Below the pieces are notes generated by a model. It saw nothing but the letters and a program-made list of their open reading frames with translations. It made no database searches and had not been told where the DNA came from. A program made the translations under genes and the position numbers. From NCBI GenBank assembly GCA_025929455.1, contig JAICMB010000081.1, forward strand, positions 1-9,873: DNA of 9,873 nt, in the 5' to 3' direction. This document shows, one piece after another, positions 1 through 6,540 of this stretch. The DNA comes from Bryobacteraceae bacterium (GTDB taxonomy: Bacteria; Acidobacteriota; Terriglobia; Bryobacterales; Bryobacteraceae). Numbering within the stretch: the stretch's first letter is position 1; each line of letters begins with the position of its first letter.

Positions 1-95
1 ATGACGGTTGAGATCAAGGACAAAAGCAGTTGGATCGGGTAGTGAATGCGATGCGCCGCATCTCCGTCGTGCGCGATGTGGAGCGTACGCAATGA
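1..95 (+). CDS. C-terminal end of a RelA/SpoT-like (p)ppGpp synthetase/hydrolase (ACT domain), apparently frameshifted
   Basis: Only the last ~31 codons lie in the window. Frame 1 reads MTVEIKDK and then runs to a stop at 40-42; frame 3 reads KQLDRVVNAMRRISVVRDVE followed by RTQ and stops at 93-95 (TGA). Joined near the AAAA run at 22-25, the two give a continuous sequence resembling the C-terminal ACT domain of RelA/SpoT proteins (a beta strand ending in a VEIKD-like motif, a KQL-D helix, then a V-x-DVER strand). One extra A in the run would restore a single frame. The family makes and/or degrades the stringent-response alarmone (p)ppGpp in the cytoplasm, and the ACT domain is regulatory. 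The TGA overlaps the next gene's ATG (ATGA at 92-95), which supports frame 3 as the true end and suggests translational coupling. The break may be a sequencing or assembly indel, a real mutation, or less likely programmed frameshifting. Another ACT-domain protein cannot be excluded from so short a piece. Confidence 0.6.
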
Positions 96-460
96 CGCCC
101 GACCTCACGCTGGGCGAGCCCGAGCACATCGCGATCTCCAAATCGCGCGGCATCAAAATCGACTGGAAGGACAGCCATCGCAGCGAGTACACGCTCGCCT
201 ATTTGCGTGATGAATGTCCGTGCGCCACGTGCACCGGCGCATGGGACCGAACCGCAGAAAAGCAACTACGCCGCTACCGAAGCGCAGCCTGCGAACCCTT
301 TCAGATGTTCAAACCCGCCCTGCGCATGGCGTCTGTTGAAGAAGCCGGCAGCTACGCTATTCGCATCCGCTGGTCCGACGGGCACAATACGGGCACCTAT
401 TCGTGGGATCATCTGCGGCGCATCTGCCCTTGTGAGCAGTGCCGGGCAGCCGCGCGGTAA
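92..460 (+). CDS. DUF971 (gamma-butyrobetaine hydroxylase-like N-terminal domain) protein
   Basis: A 122-residue protein that is essentially one DUF971/GBBH-like N domain. Visible family features are a strand with IKIDWKD (21-27), the LRDECPCATC motif (38-47), a second half with GSYAIRIRWSDGH (87-98) and a terminal YSWDHLRRICPCEQC motif (103-117). The fold is known as the N-terminal part of gamma-butyrobetaine dioxygenase, where it carries cysteines that bind zinc; stand-alone versions are common in bacteria and have no settled function. Here both halves end in CPCxxC (C42/C44/C47 and C112/C114/C117), suggesting metal binding. The ATG at 92 is chosen because GGAG at 80-83 lies 8 bases upstream and because it overlaps the upstream stop as ATGA; a longer reading from a TTG at 8 would only add residues from the overlapping upstream gene. 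It is probably cotranscribed with the RelA-like gene. Confidence 0.85.
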   Translation: MTPDLTLGEPEHIAISKSRGIKIDWKDSHRSEYTLAYLRDECPCATCTGAWDRTAEKQLRRYRSAACEPFQMFKPALRMASVEEAGSYAIRIRWSDGHNTGTYSWDHLRRICPCEQCRAAAR

Positions 461-631
461 CACGGGCGGGCAGTGCGGCTGTTCGGTGGTTGCGCTGCGG
501 TGTGCATCGCCTTCGGTTGAAGGTAGGACCGCTTCGGCGAGGAACTGACCACGTGCCGGCTTGCAAAGTCGGCGATTCGTGCCCGATACTGGTTGTGGGC
601 TCGTACAGATTGTACGAATCGTTCAACCAGC
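461..631. other. Non-coding gap upstream of the toxin-antitoxin pair
   Basis: No convincing gene is seen in this 171-base gap on either strand. It holds two short hairpin-forming sequences, an 8-bp stem at 555-573 (GCCGGCTT, loop GCA, AAGTCGGC, one G-T pair) and a CCTTC/GAAGG stem at 510-523, and the palindromic putative operator at 601-617. Neither hairpin is followed by a T tract, so neither is a good intrinsic terminator. The promoter of the toxin-antitoxin unit presumably lies at the 3' end of this stretch. Confidence 0.6.
601..617. promoter_or_regulatory. Putative operator of the toxin-antitoxin operon (7-bp perfect inverted repeat)
   Basis: The sequence TCGTACA-GAT-TGTACGA is a perfect 7-bp inverted repeat with a 3-base centre, ending 14 bases before the antitoxin ATG. 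Phd/YefM-type antitoxins repress their own operon by binding such palindromes over the promoter, so the position and form fit autoregulation. A TACGAAT sequence at 613-619 could be a -10 box overlapping the right arm; with it transcription would begin close to the ATG, and no Shine-Dalgarno sequence is seen there. The symmetry is read directly; the regulatory role is inferred. Confidence 0.6.
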
Positions 632-898
632 ATGACACGCCTGAATGTCTCAAAAGCGCGAGAGGAATTCCCCGATGTGGTAAACCGCGCAGCCTACGGG
701 AAGGAGCGAACGATTGTCTCCCGCCGTGGGAAGGACCTGGCCGCCGTCATTCCGATTGACGACCTCCGCCTGCTGGAGCGCCTGACCCAGGAAGAATTAG
801 ACCGAATCGACGTCGAAGACGCTCGAGCAGCCTTGAAAGAGGCGGAAGAGAAAGGGACCATTCCGGCTGGAAAGGCAAAAAAGCGACTGGGCCTGTAG
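632..898 (+). CDS. Antitoxin of a type II toxin-antitoxin system, Phd/YefM family
   Basis: An 88-residue protein with the Phd/YefM layout. The N-terminal DNA-binding part opens with the pattern LNVSKAREEFPDVVNRA (4-20) and continues with TIVSRRGKDLAAVIPIDD (27-44), matching the family's strand-turn-strand in which a nearby gene is marked R-x-G-K-xx-AV-hydrophobic. The charged, alanine- and glutamate-rich tail (about 49-88) is expected to be flexible and to wrap the partner toxin. Such antitoxins neutralise the toxin and repress the operon. The ATG at 632 is the first start that gives the normal N terminus; a TTG at 593 would add 13 residues unlike the family and read through the putative operator. 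There is no clear ribosome binding site. A toxin gene follows 27 bases downstream. Confidence 0.88.
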   Translation: MTRLNVSKAREEFPDVVNRAAYGKERTIVSRRGKDLAAVIPIDDLRLLERLTQEELDRIDVEDARAALKEAEEKGTIPAGKAKKRLGL

Positions 899-925
899 AC
901 GAGTACAGATACTACCAGGCGTGTA

Positions 926-1195
926 ATGGCAAACCCGAAAAAGCGCCCATATACGCTGGAATTTACGCCCGCTGCTTTCCGGCAAATTGAGAAATTGGAT
1001 CCGAGTGTTCGACGGAAGGTTTTTTCGGACATAGAGAAACTCGCAGACGATCCTCGCCCGCATGGAGTGGAGAAGATGGAAGCGAAGGACAAGCTGTACC
1101 GCGTCTATGTCGGACCTGGGAAGAACGATGAGACTCTGCTGGTCCTTGTGGTGAAGGTGGGGGATCGCAAGGACGTTTATCGCCGGGTAAAGTGA
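926..1195 (+). CDS. RelE/ParE-like toxin, probably shortened in the central sheet
   Basis: An 89-residue protein following the antitoxin. The N-terminal half fits the RelE/ParE fold: a strand YTLEFTPAAFRQIEKL (9-24), helices with SVRRKVFSDIEKLADDPRP (27-45), and then DKLYRV (55-60). The end, LLVLVVKVGDRKDVYRR (71-87), matches the family's terminal strand and the G-x-R-x-x-VYR motif. RelE members cut mRNA in the ribosome, ParE members inhibit gyrase; which one this is cannot be told. Between the LYRV strand and the last strand, relatives carry about 5-8 more residues, including a strand with a YR pair whose arginine is functionally important in RelE. Here LYRV runs straight into YVGPGKNDET, so activity may be lost. 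The ATG at 926 has only a weak AGG (917-919), consistent with coupling to the antitoxin. The gene is convergent with the membrane-protein gene, whose stop begins 12 bases on. Confidence 0.8.
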   Translation: MANPKKRPYTLEFTPAAFRQIEKLDPSVRRKVFSDIEKLADDPRPHGVEKMEAKDKLYRVYVGPGKNDETLLVLVVKVGDRKDVYRRVK

Positions 1196-1207
1196 ACGCA
1201 GGCATGG

Positions 1208-1768
1208 CTAGCGCGGCTTCGCCCGCCGCGCCGCCTCCAGCAACAGCAGCACGCACAGTGCCCCACTCACCATTACCAGCAAATACGCCCCGAACACGAC
1301 CGTCGCATTATGGCGTATCGATTCCGCCGTCCACACCATCGCGACCCGGCCGCCCGCATCCATCACCAAATCCTCGGCCAGCGCACCGGGCCGCAGCGCC
1401 TGCTTGCCGATGGCCGTCAGTTCCGATCCGATGACGATCTGCCGGCCATCATAGGTTGCCGTGCGGCGTTGCACGACGTCCTGATATACGAACACCAGCA
1501 CGACGGATGCTGCCGCGCACGCGACGCTCGCGACGAACCACAGCCGCGCGTTTTTCGGGCGCTTCCAGATCTGCGTCATGACGGCCACCAGTCCGGTGAG
1601 GAGCGCCAGAAGGAACCGCGCATACATGGTCGCACTCACCGCTTGCGGGCCGCTGATGTCCGCCGGCGGCGGCAGCGCGAACGACATCAGGAGCGTGCTC
1701 AGCCACGCGCCGCCCTTGCCCCACGCGGCCCAGTTCGACTTGAGGTTCAGTCGAGAGGAAGTTGCCAC
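1208..1768 (-). CDS. Small membrane protein of unknown function, overlapping the ankyrin-cytochrome c gene
   Basis: I do not recognise a named family for this 186-residue protein. Hydrophobic stretches are seen at about 21-37 (weak), 49-67, 76-97 and 155-178, so three or four membrane segments are likely. Between the last two lies a polar loop of roughly 57 residues with a regular, probably beta-rich stretch (TATYDGRQIVIGSELTAIG, 103-121). The protein ends in a basic tail (RRAKPR). The GTG at 1768 is preceded by GGAG at a spacing of 8 bases and lies 22 bases inside the end of the upstream gene, a sign of translational coupling. An ATG further in (codon 48) would drop the first weak segment. 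The pairing with an exported cytochrome suggests a role at the inner membrane, perhaps as a partner of that protein; this is inference only. Confidence 0.7.
   Translation of the reverse strand: MATSSRLNLKSNWAAWGKGGAWLSTLLMSFALPPPADISGPQAVSATMYARFLLALLTGLVAVMTQIWKRPKNARLWFVASVACAAASVVLVFVYQDVVQRRTATYDGRQIVIGSELTAIGKQALRPGALAEDLVMDAGGRVAMVWTAESIRHNATVVFGAYLLVMVSGALCVLLLLEAARRAKPR
1211..1231. repeat. Short inverted repeat at the convergent gene ends
   Basis: GCGCGGC (1211-1217) and GCCGCGC (1225-1231) form a perfect 7-bp stem with a 7-base loop. It sits at the last codons of the minus-strand membrane-protein gene and just past the toxin stop. It could halt transcription from either side, but there is no T run on either strand and the sequence is coding, so the symmetry may be chance. 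Confidence 0.3.
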
Positions 1769-2964
1769 TCGGTGCGCTCCGCGGTGCGGGAATCTATCGT
1801 GATACGCATCGGCGGCGTAGCTTGATTGTGCTTCCGCGCGTAAATGAGGTAATTGCCGGGCGGCAGTTTCCAGGTGGCCGGGCTACTCAGGTTCGGAAAC
1901 GGCTGGCCGGAAACATCGGGAAAAGATTCCAGAATTCTAAACTTGAAAAACACTTGCCAGCCTGACTCGGAGCGCCCGTCGCGGATGGTATTGATGTGGA
2001 CGGTGCGAACTGTGCCCATGCCCAGCGGGCTCGTGCGGCAATCTTCGACCGCAAGCTCGAGATCGCGCCGCAGCGCGTCGAACACGGCGCCCGCTCTGCC
2101 ATCTCCCGGCTTTAAAGCCTTCACGGCGCGAATCCGGGCTGCCCAGGCGAGGTCGTAATTGCTGGGCTGCCACGCTGTCGGGGCAAATTTCTGCCAGCGG
2201 TTGAGCAACCACGTTACGCTCTTGCGCGACTGGCGAACATCCGATGCTATCTCGGGTCGCGCGCCGAACCGCATACCCACGACGCACAGGTCCTGCTGCA
2301 GCCGCACGATCTGCGCCATCGATTCTGCGTACGTCGAGGTTCGCGCCGCGGGCGGCGTAGTAATCAGCTTCGGCGGTTCCTTCAGCATCGGCAGGATCCG
2401 GTCGTCGCATCGGAACAGCGCGATTCCGTACGGAGTCACGCCCGCCAGCGGATCCGTGCTCGCGATCAAATACGAAACGACATCGCGAATCTCTTCGCGT
2501 GACAGCTTGTCTTTGTACGCAGGCATCGCGCCGCTGCCATTCGCAACAATCCCAGCGATGTTATCGAAGGTCGCGGGCTGACCGCTGGCGAGAACACGGC
2601 CGGACAAATCGTGCAGCGCCGGCCCGGACCGATCGCCGCTGGTCTCCAACCGGTGACAGGTCTCGCACTCTTTCCATAACTTCCGTCCTTTAGTAAGGCC
2701 GGTTGGTGAGAACTGCACGCCGGCGTAAGGACTGGATGTGCGCGCGCCGTACTTGAGCAGGAGAGATACGATATCGCGCCGCCCGGACGCGATCGCGAGA
2801 GTCAGCGGCGTGTGCAACCCGAGCGGTCTATCGACCGGAACACCGTGGGCGAGTTGCGTCTCGACTGTTTTCGCGTCGCCGTTGCGAATGGCCGTCTCGA
2901 ATGTTTGAGCGTAAGCGAGAGCGAGGGCTGCAACAGCGGTGGCGAGCCTGGCCGCACGAAGCAT
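1747..2964 (-). CDS. Exported ankyrin-repeat/cytochrome c fusion protein with an unrecognised C-terminal domain
   Basis: 405 residues. A signal peptide (1-20, ending AYAQ) is followed by about two ankyrin repeats (22-80; HTPLTLAIASGRRDIVSLLL is a clear core), then a class I cytochrome c domain (about 90-172) with the haem motif CETCH (100-104) and a probable axial methionine in GAMPAY (M147). This part likely carries electrons in the periplasm. Residues 175-405 match no family I can name: a helical stretch (about 205-310, with C227 and C309) leads into a probably beta-rich end (about 318-405) with VHINTIRDG and LPPGNYLIYAR motifs, reminiscent of PEGA or carboxypeptidase-regulatory-like sandwiches. 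The ATG at 2964 gives a proper signal peptide; an upstream extension to 3126 would run into the divergent receptor gene and lacks export features. GGAG directly abuts the ATG and is too close to serve, while a TATAAT lies just upstream, so a leaderless transcript is possible. It overlaps the next gene by 22 bases. Confidence 0.85.
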   Translation of the reverse strand: MLRAARLATAVAALALAYAQTFETAIRNGDAKTVETQLAHGVPVDRPLGLHTPLTLAIASGRRDIVSLLLKYGARTSSPYAGVQFSPTGLTKGRKLWKECETCHRLETSGDRSGPALHDLSGRVLASGQPATFDNIAGIVANGSGAMPAYKDKLSREEIRDVVSYLIASTDPLAGVTPYGIALFRCDDRILPMLKEPPKLITTPPAARTSTYAESMAQIVRLQQDLCVVGMRFGARPEIASDVRQSRKSVTWLLNRWQKFAPTAWQPSNYDLAWAARIRAVKALKPGDGRAGAVFDALRRDLELAVEDCRTSPLGMGTVRTVHINTIRDGRSESGWQVFFKFRILESFPDVSGQPFPNLSSPATWKLPPGNYLIYARKHNQATPPMRITIDSRTAERTEWQLPLD

Positions 2965-3048
2965 CTCCAGAATTATAAAGGAAATACGACAGCGCTGGTG
3001 ACCGAATGGGAGTTGTGATACGCTCATTTCCATTCGGGGATTTGAAAG
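2965..3048. promoter_or_regulatory. Divergent promoter region between the cytochrome and receptor genes
   Basis: These 84 bases must hold the promoters of two genes read away from each other. On the minus strand a perfect TATAAT (2972-2977) ends 7 bases before the cytochrome gene's ATG, but no good -35 box is found 16-18 bases upstream. On the plus strand GGGGA (3036-3040) and AAAGGTG (3045-3051) offer ribosome binding sites for the receptor. No clear operator palindrome is seen. Confidence 0.45.
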
Positions 3049-6000
3049 GTGCTTTCGGTGAGAAGGAATCTGCTTCGAAACGTGTTCGCGGCAGCAGCCG
3101 CACTTGTACTGTGCGCGGCGAGCCACGCACAGGGGTTAGGAACCATTGTCGGTACCGTTACCGACCCATCGGGCGCGACTGTTCCGTCCGCCACCGTCCG
3201 AATCACAGACGAAGCGACGTCGCAGGCGCGCGAGACCGCGGCCAATGGAGATGGCTATTATGTCTCACCGTCGCTGCGTCCGGCCACCTACACGATCGCG
3301 GTAAGTGCGCCTGGGTTCTCATCCGCGGTTCACAAAGGCATCGTGCTGCAAGCCGATGAAAGCGCCACGGTCAATATCACGCTCGCGCTGCAGCAAGCGA
3401 ACCAAAGCGTCACCATCGAAGCCGCCGCGCCGCAGGTGAACACGACTACAGCGACGCTCAGCGAAGTCGTGGATACGCGGAGCATAGTAGATCTGCCGCT
3501 GAACGGCCGCAACGCAGCTTCACTCGCGCTGATTGCGGCCGGCACCGTGCTCGCACCCGCCAGCGGAGTCGACCAGGGCAGCAGCAAGACATTTCCGACG
3601 GCCGTTACTCTGTCGGCCAACGGTTCGCGCCAGAATCAGACCGGCTACCGGCTGGACGGCGCGAGCAATAACGACATCTACACCAACGTCAACCAGCCGT
3701 TCCCGTTTCCGGACGCGTTACAGGAATTCAGCGTTCAGACCAGCAACTATTCCGCGCGCTACGGCGGCAATGCCGGCGGCGTCGTGAACGTGATTACGAA
3801 GTCCGGCACCAACGACCTGCACGGCGACCTGTTCGAGTTCAATCGCAACGCGGTGTTTAACGCGCGCAACTTCTTCGCACCCAAACGCGACCAGCTCAAG
3901 CGCAATCAGTACGGTGGAACGCTCGGCGGTCCGGTGGTGATTCCGAAGCTTTACAACGGCAAAAATCGCACGTTCTTCTTCATGGGTTACCAGGGCACGC
4001 GGATCCGCAATCTCGGCAACACCTCATCGGAATACGTGCCCACGGCGGCGGAGCTGAACGGCGATTTTTCCGCTTTCCTGTCGGCGTCCAATCCGGACAA
4101 TTCTCTCGGCAAAGCGACCAAAATCGTCGATCCGGTCACCGGCAAGCCGTTTCCGGGCAACATCATTCCCGTGAGCCGCTTCGATCCCGCGGCGCTCGCG
4201 CTTACCCAATACCTGCCGGTCGGCAGCGGCAACGGACTGGTGTTCTATCAATCGCCGCTGGCGCAGGACTTCGACGAGATGCTGGCGCGCGTCGATCACA
4301 ACATCAGCGACAAAGATCATCTCTCCGGGCGCTATTTCTTCGACCGCTTCTACAACGTGCCGTTCCTCGATTTGAAGAATTATCCGGCGCACCAGGACTT
4401 TACCGTCATCGATTCTCATAACGTGATGCTGAACGAGACGCACGTGTTCACGCCCAGCCTGCTGAACGATTTCCGTGCCGGGTTCGTCCGCGAGGTATCG
4501 CAGCGCGGTCCGGCGGCGGGCAGCATCGACGCGACGCAACTCGGTGTGAAGATGTATGAGCCGCCCGGGGACCACATTATCGAAAGCCTGAACGTCAGCG
4601 GATTCTTCAGCATCGGGCAGACCGATCCGGCAAGCTTTATCCGCGACCAGTACTCACTGAACGACGACATCTCGCTCGTGCACGGCAATCACAGCATGAT
4701 CTTCGGCGTGAATGCGACGCGCGCCTTCGTGCTGCTTCGGAACCAGTTCCATCAGCCGGGCGCGTTTACGTTCACGTCCGATGTGACCAATCTTGCGATG
4801 GCGAGTTTCCTCCTCGGGGATCAGCGCACATTCTTGCAGGGCAACGGCGAATACAAGGACAACCGCATAAATACGTTCGGGCTGTACTTCCAGGACGACT
4901 GGCATGTTTCGCGCAGGTTGACCGTGAATCTCGGGCTACGCTACGACCCGTTCTTCCCGTGGAAAGAAACCAAGGGCCGCATCGAAGTGTTCAGCCCCGC
5001 GGCGTACAATGCCGGACAGACGTCGTCGGTGTACGTGAACGCGCCTCCCGGACTGCTGTTCCCCGGCGATCCAGGCGTGCCGAAATACGGTACGAAGCCG
5101 AATTTCTCGAATTTCGAACCGCGTGTCGGCTTCGCTTACGACGTGAGCGGCAATGGCCGCACCAGTATTCGCGGCGGCTTCGGCTCCTTCTACGACACGT
5201 ATCAGAACGGTATCTACAACAACCGTTTCGTCGACACCAGCCCGTTCAGCGTGCAGGTGAATCTGAATCCGGCGACAACTCCATTCAGCGATCCGTACCG
5301 CGGCATGGTGAACCCGTTCCCCGCGCCGTATCCACCGCCCAAAGATATCGCCTTCCCGTTGCCCGATCTCGCGGCCAGCTATGACGTGGGTCACAACGGT
5401 GTCAATCAGACGCCGGTGGCCTACGATTGGAACTTCACGGTGGAACATCAGTTGACTTCGTCGTGGCTGATTCGCGCCGCATACGTCGGCTCGCACGCGA
5501 GTCACCTGATGGAGACGGTGGAACTGTCGCCGCTGGTGTATCCGACCAAGCAGCACCTGTACTCTCAGTACAGCGACATCGCGATGGCATCGCAGGACGT
5601 GAATTCGAGCTACAACTCGCTGCAGGCGACACTGCAGAAGCGGTTCTCGCACGGGTTTACGATTCTGGCGAACTACACCTGGTCGAAGTCGATCGACGAT
5701 CTGCCGAACGGGCAGGACATCACGACGGTGGTGACAGGGAACAGTTCGCCGATTCCGTGGTACTTGCCGGGACGGCACGCGTTCGATCGCGGGCCATCCG
5801 AGTTCGATCACACGCACCGTTTTGTCGCGTCGTTCGATTGGGCGCTGCCGTCCCTGCTCGGCCGTCCCATGGCTCTGCGGTTAATCGCCGGCGGCTGGCA
5901 ATTGACGGGCTTGCTGTCGGCGCAGTCCGGCGGACCGCTGACGATTCTCGCGGGCAAGGATGAGTCGGGCACTGCGCTCGGCACCGACCGCGGCGTTTAT

Positions 6001-6342
6001 CTCGGCGGCGATACATACGGCCCGGGCGCGTGCGGTACCGCGAAACCGTGCGTCGACTGGCTTAATCGCGACGCGTTTGCACTGCCGGCGGCCGGTACAT
6101 ACGGCAATCTGGGCAAAGGCGCGCTGCGCGGGCCAGGGTTGCTCACCTACGACGGCGGGCTCTTTAAAGAATTTCCCATCGTGGAGCGCGCACGCCTGCA
6201 ATTCCGCGCGGAGTTCTTCAACCTGTTTAACCGCGTGAACTTCAACAACCCGAGTACGTCGATTTCGGCGGCAGGCTTCGGCCGCATTACGGGTGCGGGC
6301 GATCCGCGCATCGGCCAGCTTGCGCTGAAGTTCATCTCCTAA
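3049..6342 (+). CDS. TonB-dependent outer membrane receptor with N-terminal carboxypeptidase-regulatory-like domain (Oar-like)
   Basis: 1097 residues. A signal peptide (1-28, cleavage near SHAQ) precedes a carboxypeptidase-regulatory/Cna-B-like domain (about 31-113; GTIVGTVTDPSGATVPSATV is the usual opening). A TonB plug follows (about 120-255), with LPLNGRN (149-155), the YRLDGASNND motif (200-209) and the SARYGGNAGGVVNVITKSGT segment (235-254). The rest is the outer-membrane beta barrel, ending in RAEFFNLFNRVNFNNP and a last strand LALKFIS, where many relatives end in an aromatic residue. Such receptors import large substrates using TonB/ExbBD energy; the enlarged Oar-like type is expanded in Acidobacteria and its ligands are mostly unknown. 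Start: GTG 3049 has GGGGA 8 bases upstream; GTG 3058 has AAAGGTG 6 bases upstream and is about equally good, differing by three residues. The neighbouring glycosidases suggest an oligosaccharide ligand, but no SusD-like partner is present. Confidence 0.93.
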   Translation: MLSVRRNLLRNVFAAAAALVLCAASHAQGLGTIVGTVTDPSGATVPSATVRITDEATSQARETAANGDGYYVSPSLRPATYTIAVSAPGFSSAVHKGIVLQADESATVNITLALQQANQSVTIEAAAPQVNTTTATLSEVVDTRSIVDLPLNGRNAASLALIAAGTVLAPASGVDQGSSKTFPTAVTLSANGSRQNQTGYRLDGASNNDIYTNVNQPFPFPDALQEFSVQTSNYSARYGGNAGGVVNVITKSGTNDLHGDLFEFNRNAVFNARNFFAPKRDQLKRNQYGGTLGGPVVIPKLYNGKNRTFFFMGYQGTRIRNLGNTSSEYVPTAAELNGDFSAFLSASNPDNSLGKATKIVDPVTGKPFPGNIIPVSRFDPAALALTQYLPVGSGNGLVFYQSPLAQDFDEMLARVDHNISDKDHLSGRYFFDRFYNVPFLDLKNYPAHQDFTVIDSHNVMLNETHVFTPSLLNDFRAGFVREVSQRGPAAGSIDATQLGVKMYEPPGDHIIESLNVSGFFSIGQTDPASFIRDQYSLNDDISLVHGNHSMIFGVNATRAFVLLRNQFHQPGAFTFTSDVTNLAMASFLLGDQRTFLQGNGEYKDNRINTFGLYFQDDWHVSRRLTVNLGLRYDPFFPWKETKGRIEVFSPAAYNAGQTSSVYVNAPPGLLFPGDPGVPKYGTKPNFSNFEPRVGFAYDVSGNGRTSIRGGFGSFYDTYQNGIYNNRFVDTSPFSVQVNLNPATTPFSDPYRGMVNPFPAPYPPPKDIAFPLPDLAASYDVGHNGVNQTPVAYDWNFTVEHQLTSSWLIRAAYVGSHASHLMETVELSPLVYPTKQHLYSQYSDIAMASQDVNSSYNSLQATLQKRFSHGFTILANYTWSKSIDDLPNGQDITTVVTGNSSPIPWYLPGRHAFDRGPSEFDHTHRFVASFDWALPSLLGRPMALRLIAGGWQLTGLLSAQSGGPLTILAGKDESGTALGTDRGVYLGGDTYGPGACGTAKPCVDWLNRDAFALPAAGTYGNLGKGALRGPGLLTYDGGLFKEFPIVERARLQFRAEFFNLFNRVNFNNPSTSISAAGFGRITGAGDPRIGQLALKFIS

Positions 6343-6364
6343 GCGGTGAGTCACTCACCACCGC
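6343..6364 (+). terminator. Hairpin directly after the receptor stop codon, possible terminator
   Basis: Starting at the base after the TAA, GCGGTG (6343-6348) pairs with CACCGC (6359-6364); the loop itself contains AGT-C-ACT. The alternative pairing GGTGAGT/ACTCACC around a single C is also perfect. The place is right for a transcription end, but no T tract follows, so at most it is a non-canonical terminator or an RNA 3' end-stabilising structure. Confidence 0.4.
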
Positions 6365-6404
6365 GGCGCAGCCGGAACCGACGTTCGCCATACGTTTCAG
6401 CTGC

Positions 6405-6540
6405 AACGGCGGCCGAAGGGCAGCCAGCAAAGACTGGCTGCCCCACTTCGGAATGTGCGTGCCTTCTGAACATTCCTGAGGTCTGCGCGATGCTGCTCAG
6501 TGGGGCGGCCAGTCTTGCTGGCTACCCTTCGGCCGCCGTT
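6405..6540. repeat. 136-bp element with ~42-bp inverted-repeat arms (REP- or MITE-like)
   Basis: The left arm (6405-6447) and the right arm (6499-6540) are inverted copies: over 43 aligned columns 40 are identical, with two substitutions and one 1-base gap. The arms enclose 51 bases (6448-6498) that contain a further GGAATGT/ACATTCC pair (6450-6456, 6470-6476). Each arm is itself partly palindromic: CAGCCAG/CTGGCTG (6421-6427, 6434-6440) on the left and GCCAG/CTGGC (6508-6512, 6518-6522) on the right. It carries no gene and sits between convergent genes. The right arm reaches into the GH39 stop codon (6539-6541), so the element supplies part of that stop. As RNA it would fold into one long hairpin on either strand and could end transcription from both sides. 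Size and symmetry suit a small non-autonomous mobile or dispersed repeat; no target-site duplication is apparent. Confidence 0.8.

Noticed and set aside
555..573. Hairpin GCCGGCTT-GCA-AAGTCGGC considered as a terminator of the DUF971 gene
   Set aside because: There is no T tract, and it lies about 95 bases past the stop; kept only as a note within the gap.
1310..1825. 171-residue open frame on the plus strand
   Set aside because: It is antisense to the membrane-protein gene, which has clear hydrophobic segments and a good ribosome binding site.
2965..3126. N-terminal extension of the ankyrin-cytochrome reading frame
   Set aside because: It would overlap the receptor's start and hide the signal peptide that begins at the chosen ATG.
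4936..5817. 293-residue open frame on the minus strand
   Set aside because: It lies wholly inside the receptor gene, is rich in R, H and V as expected from reading GC-rich coding DNA backwards, and has no recognisable domain.
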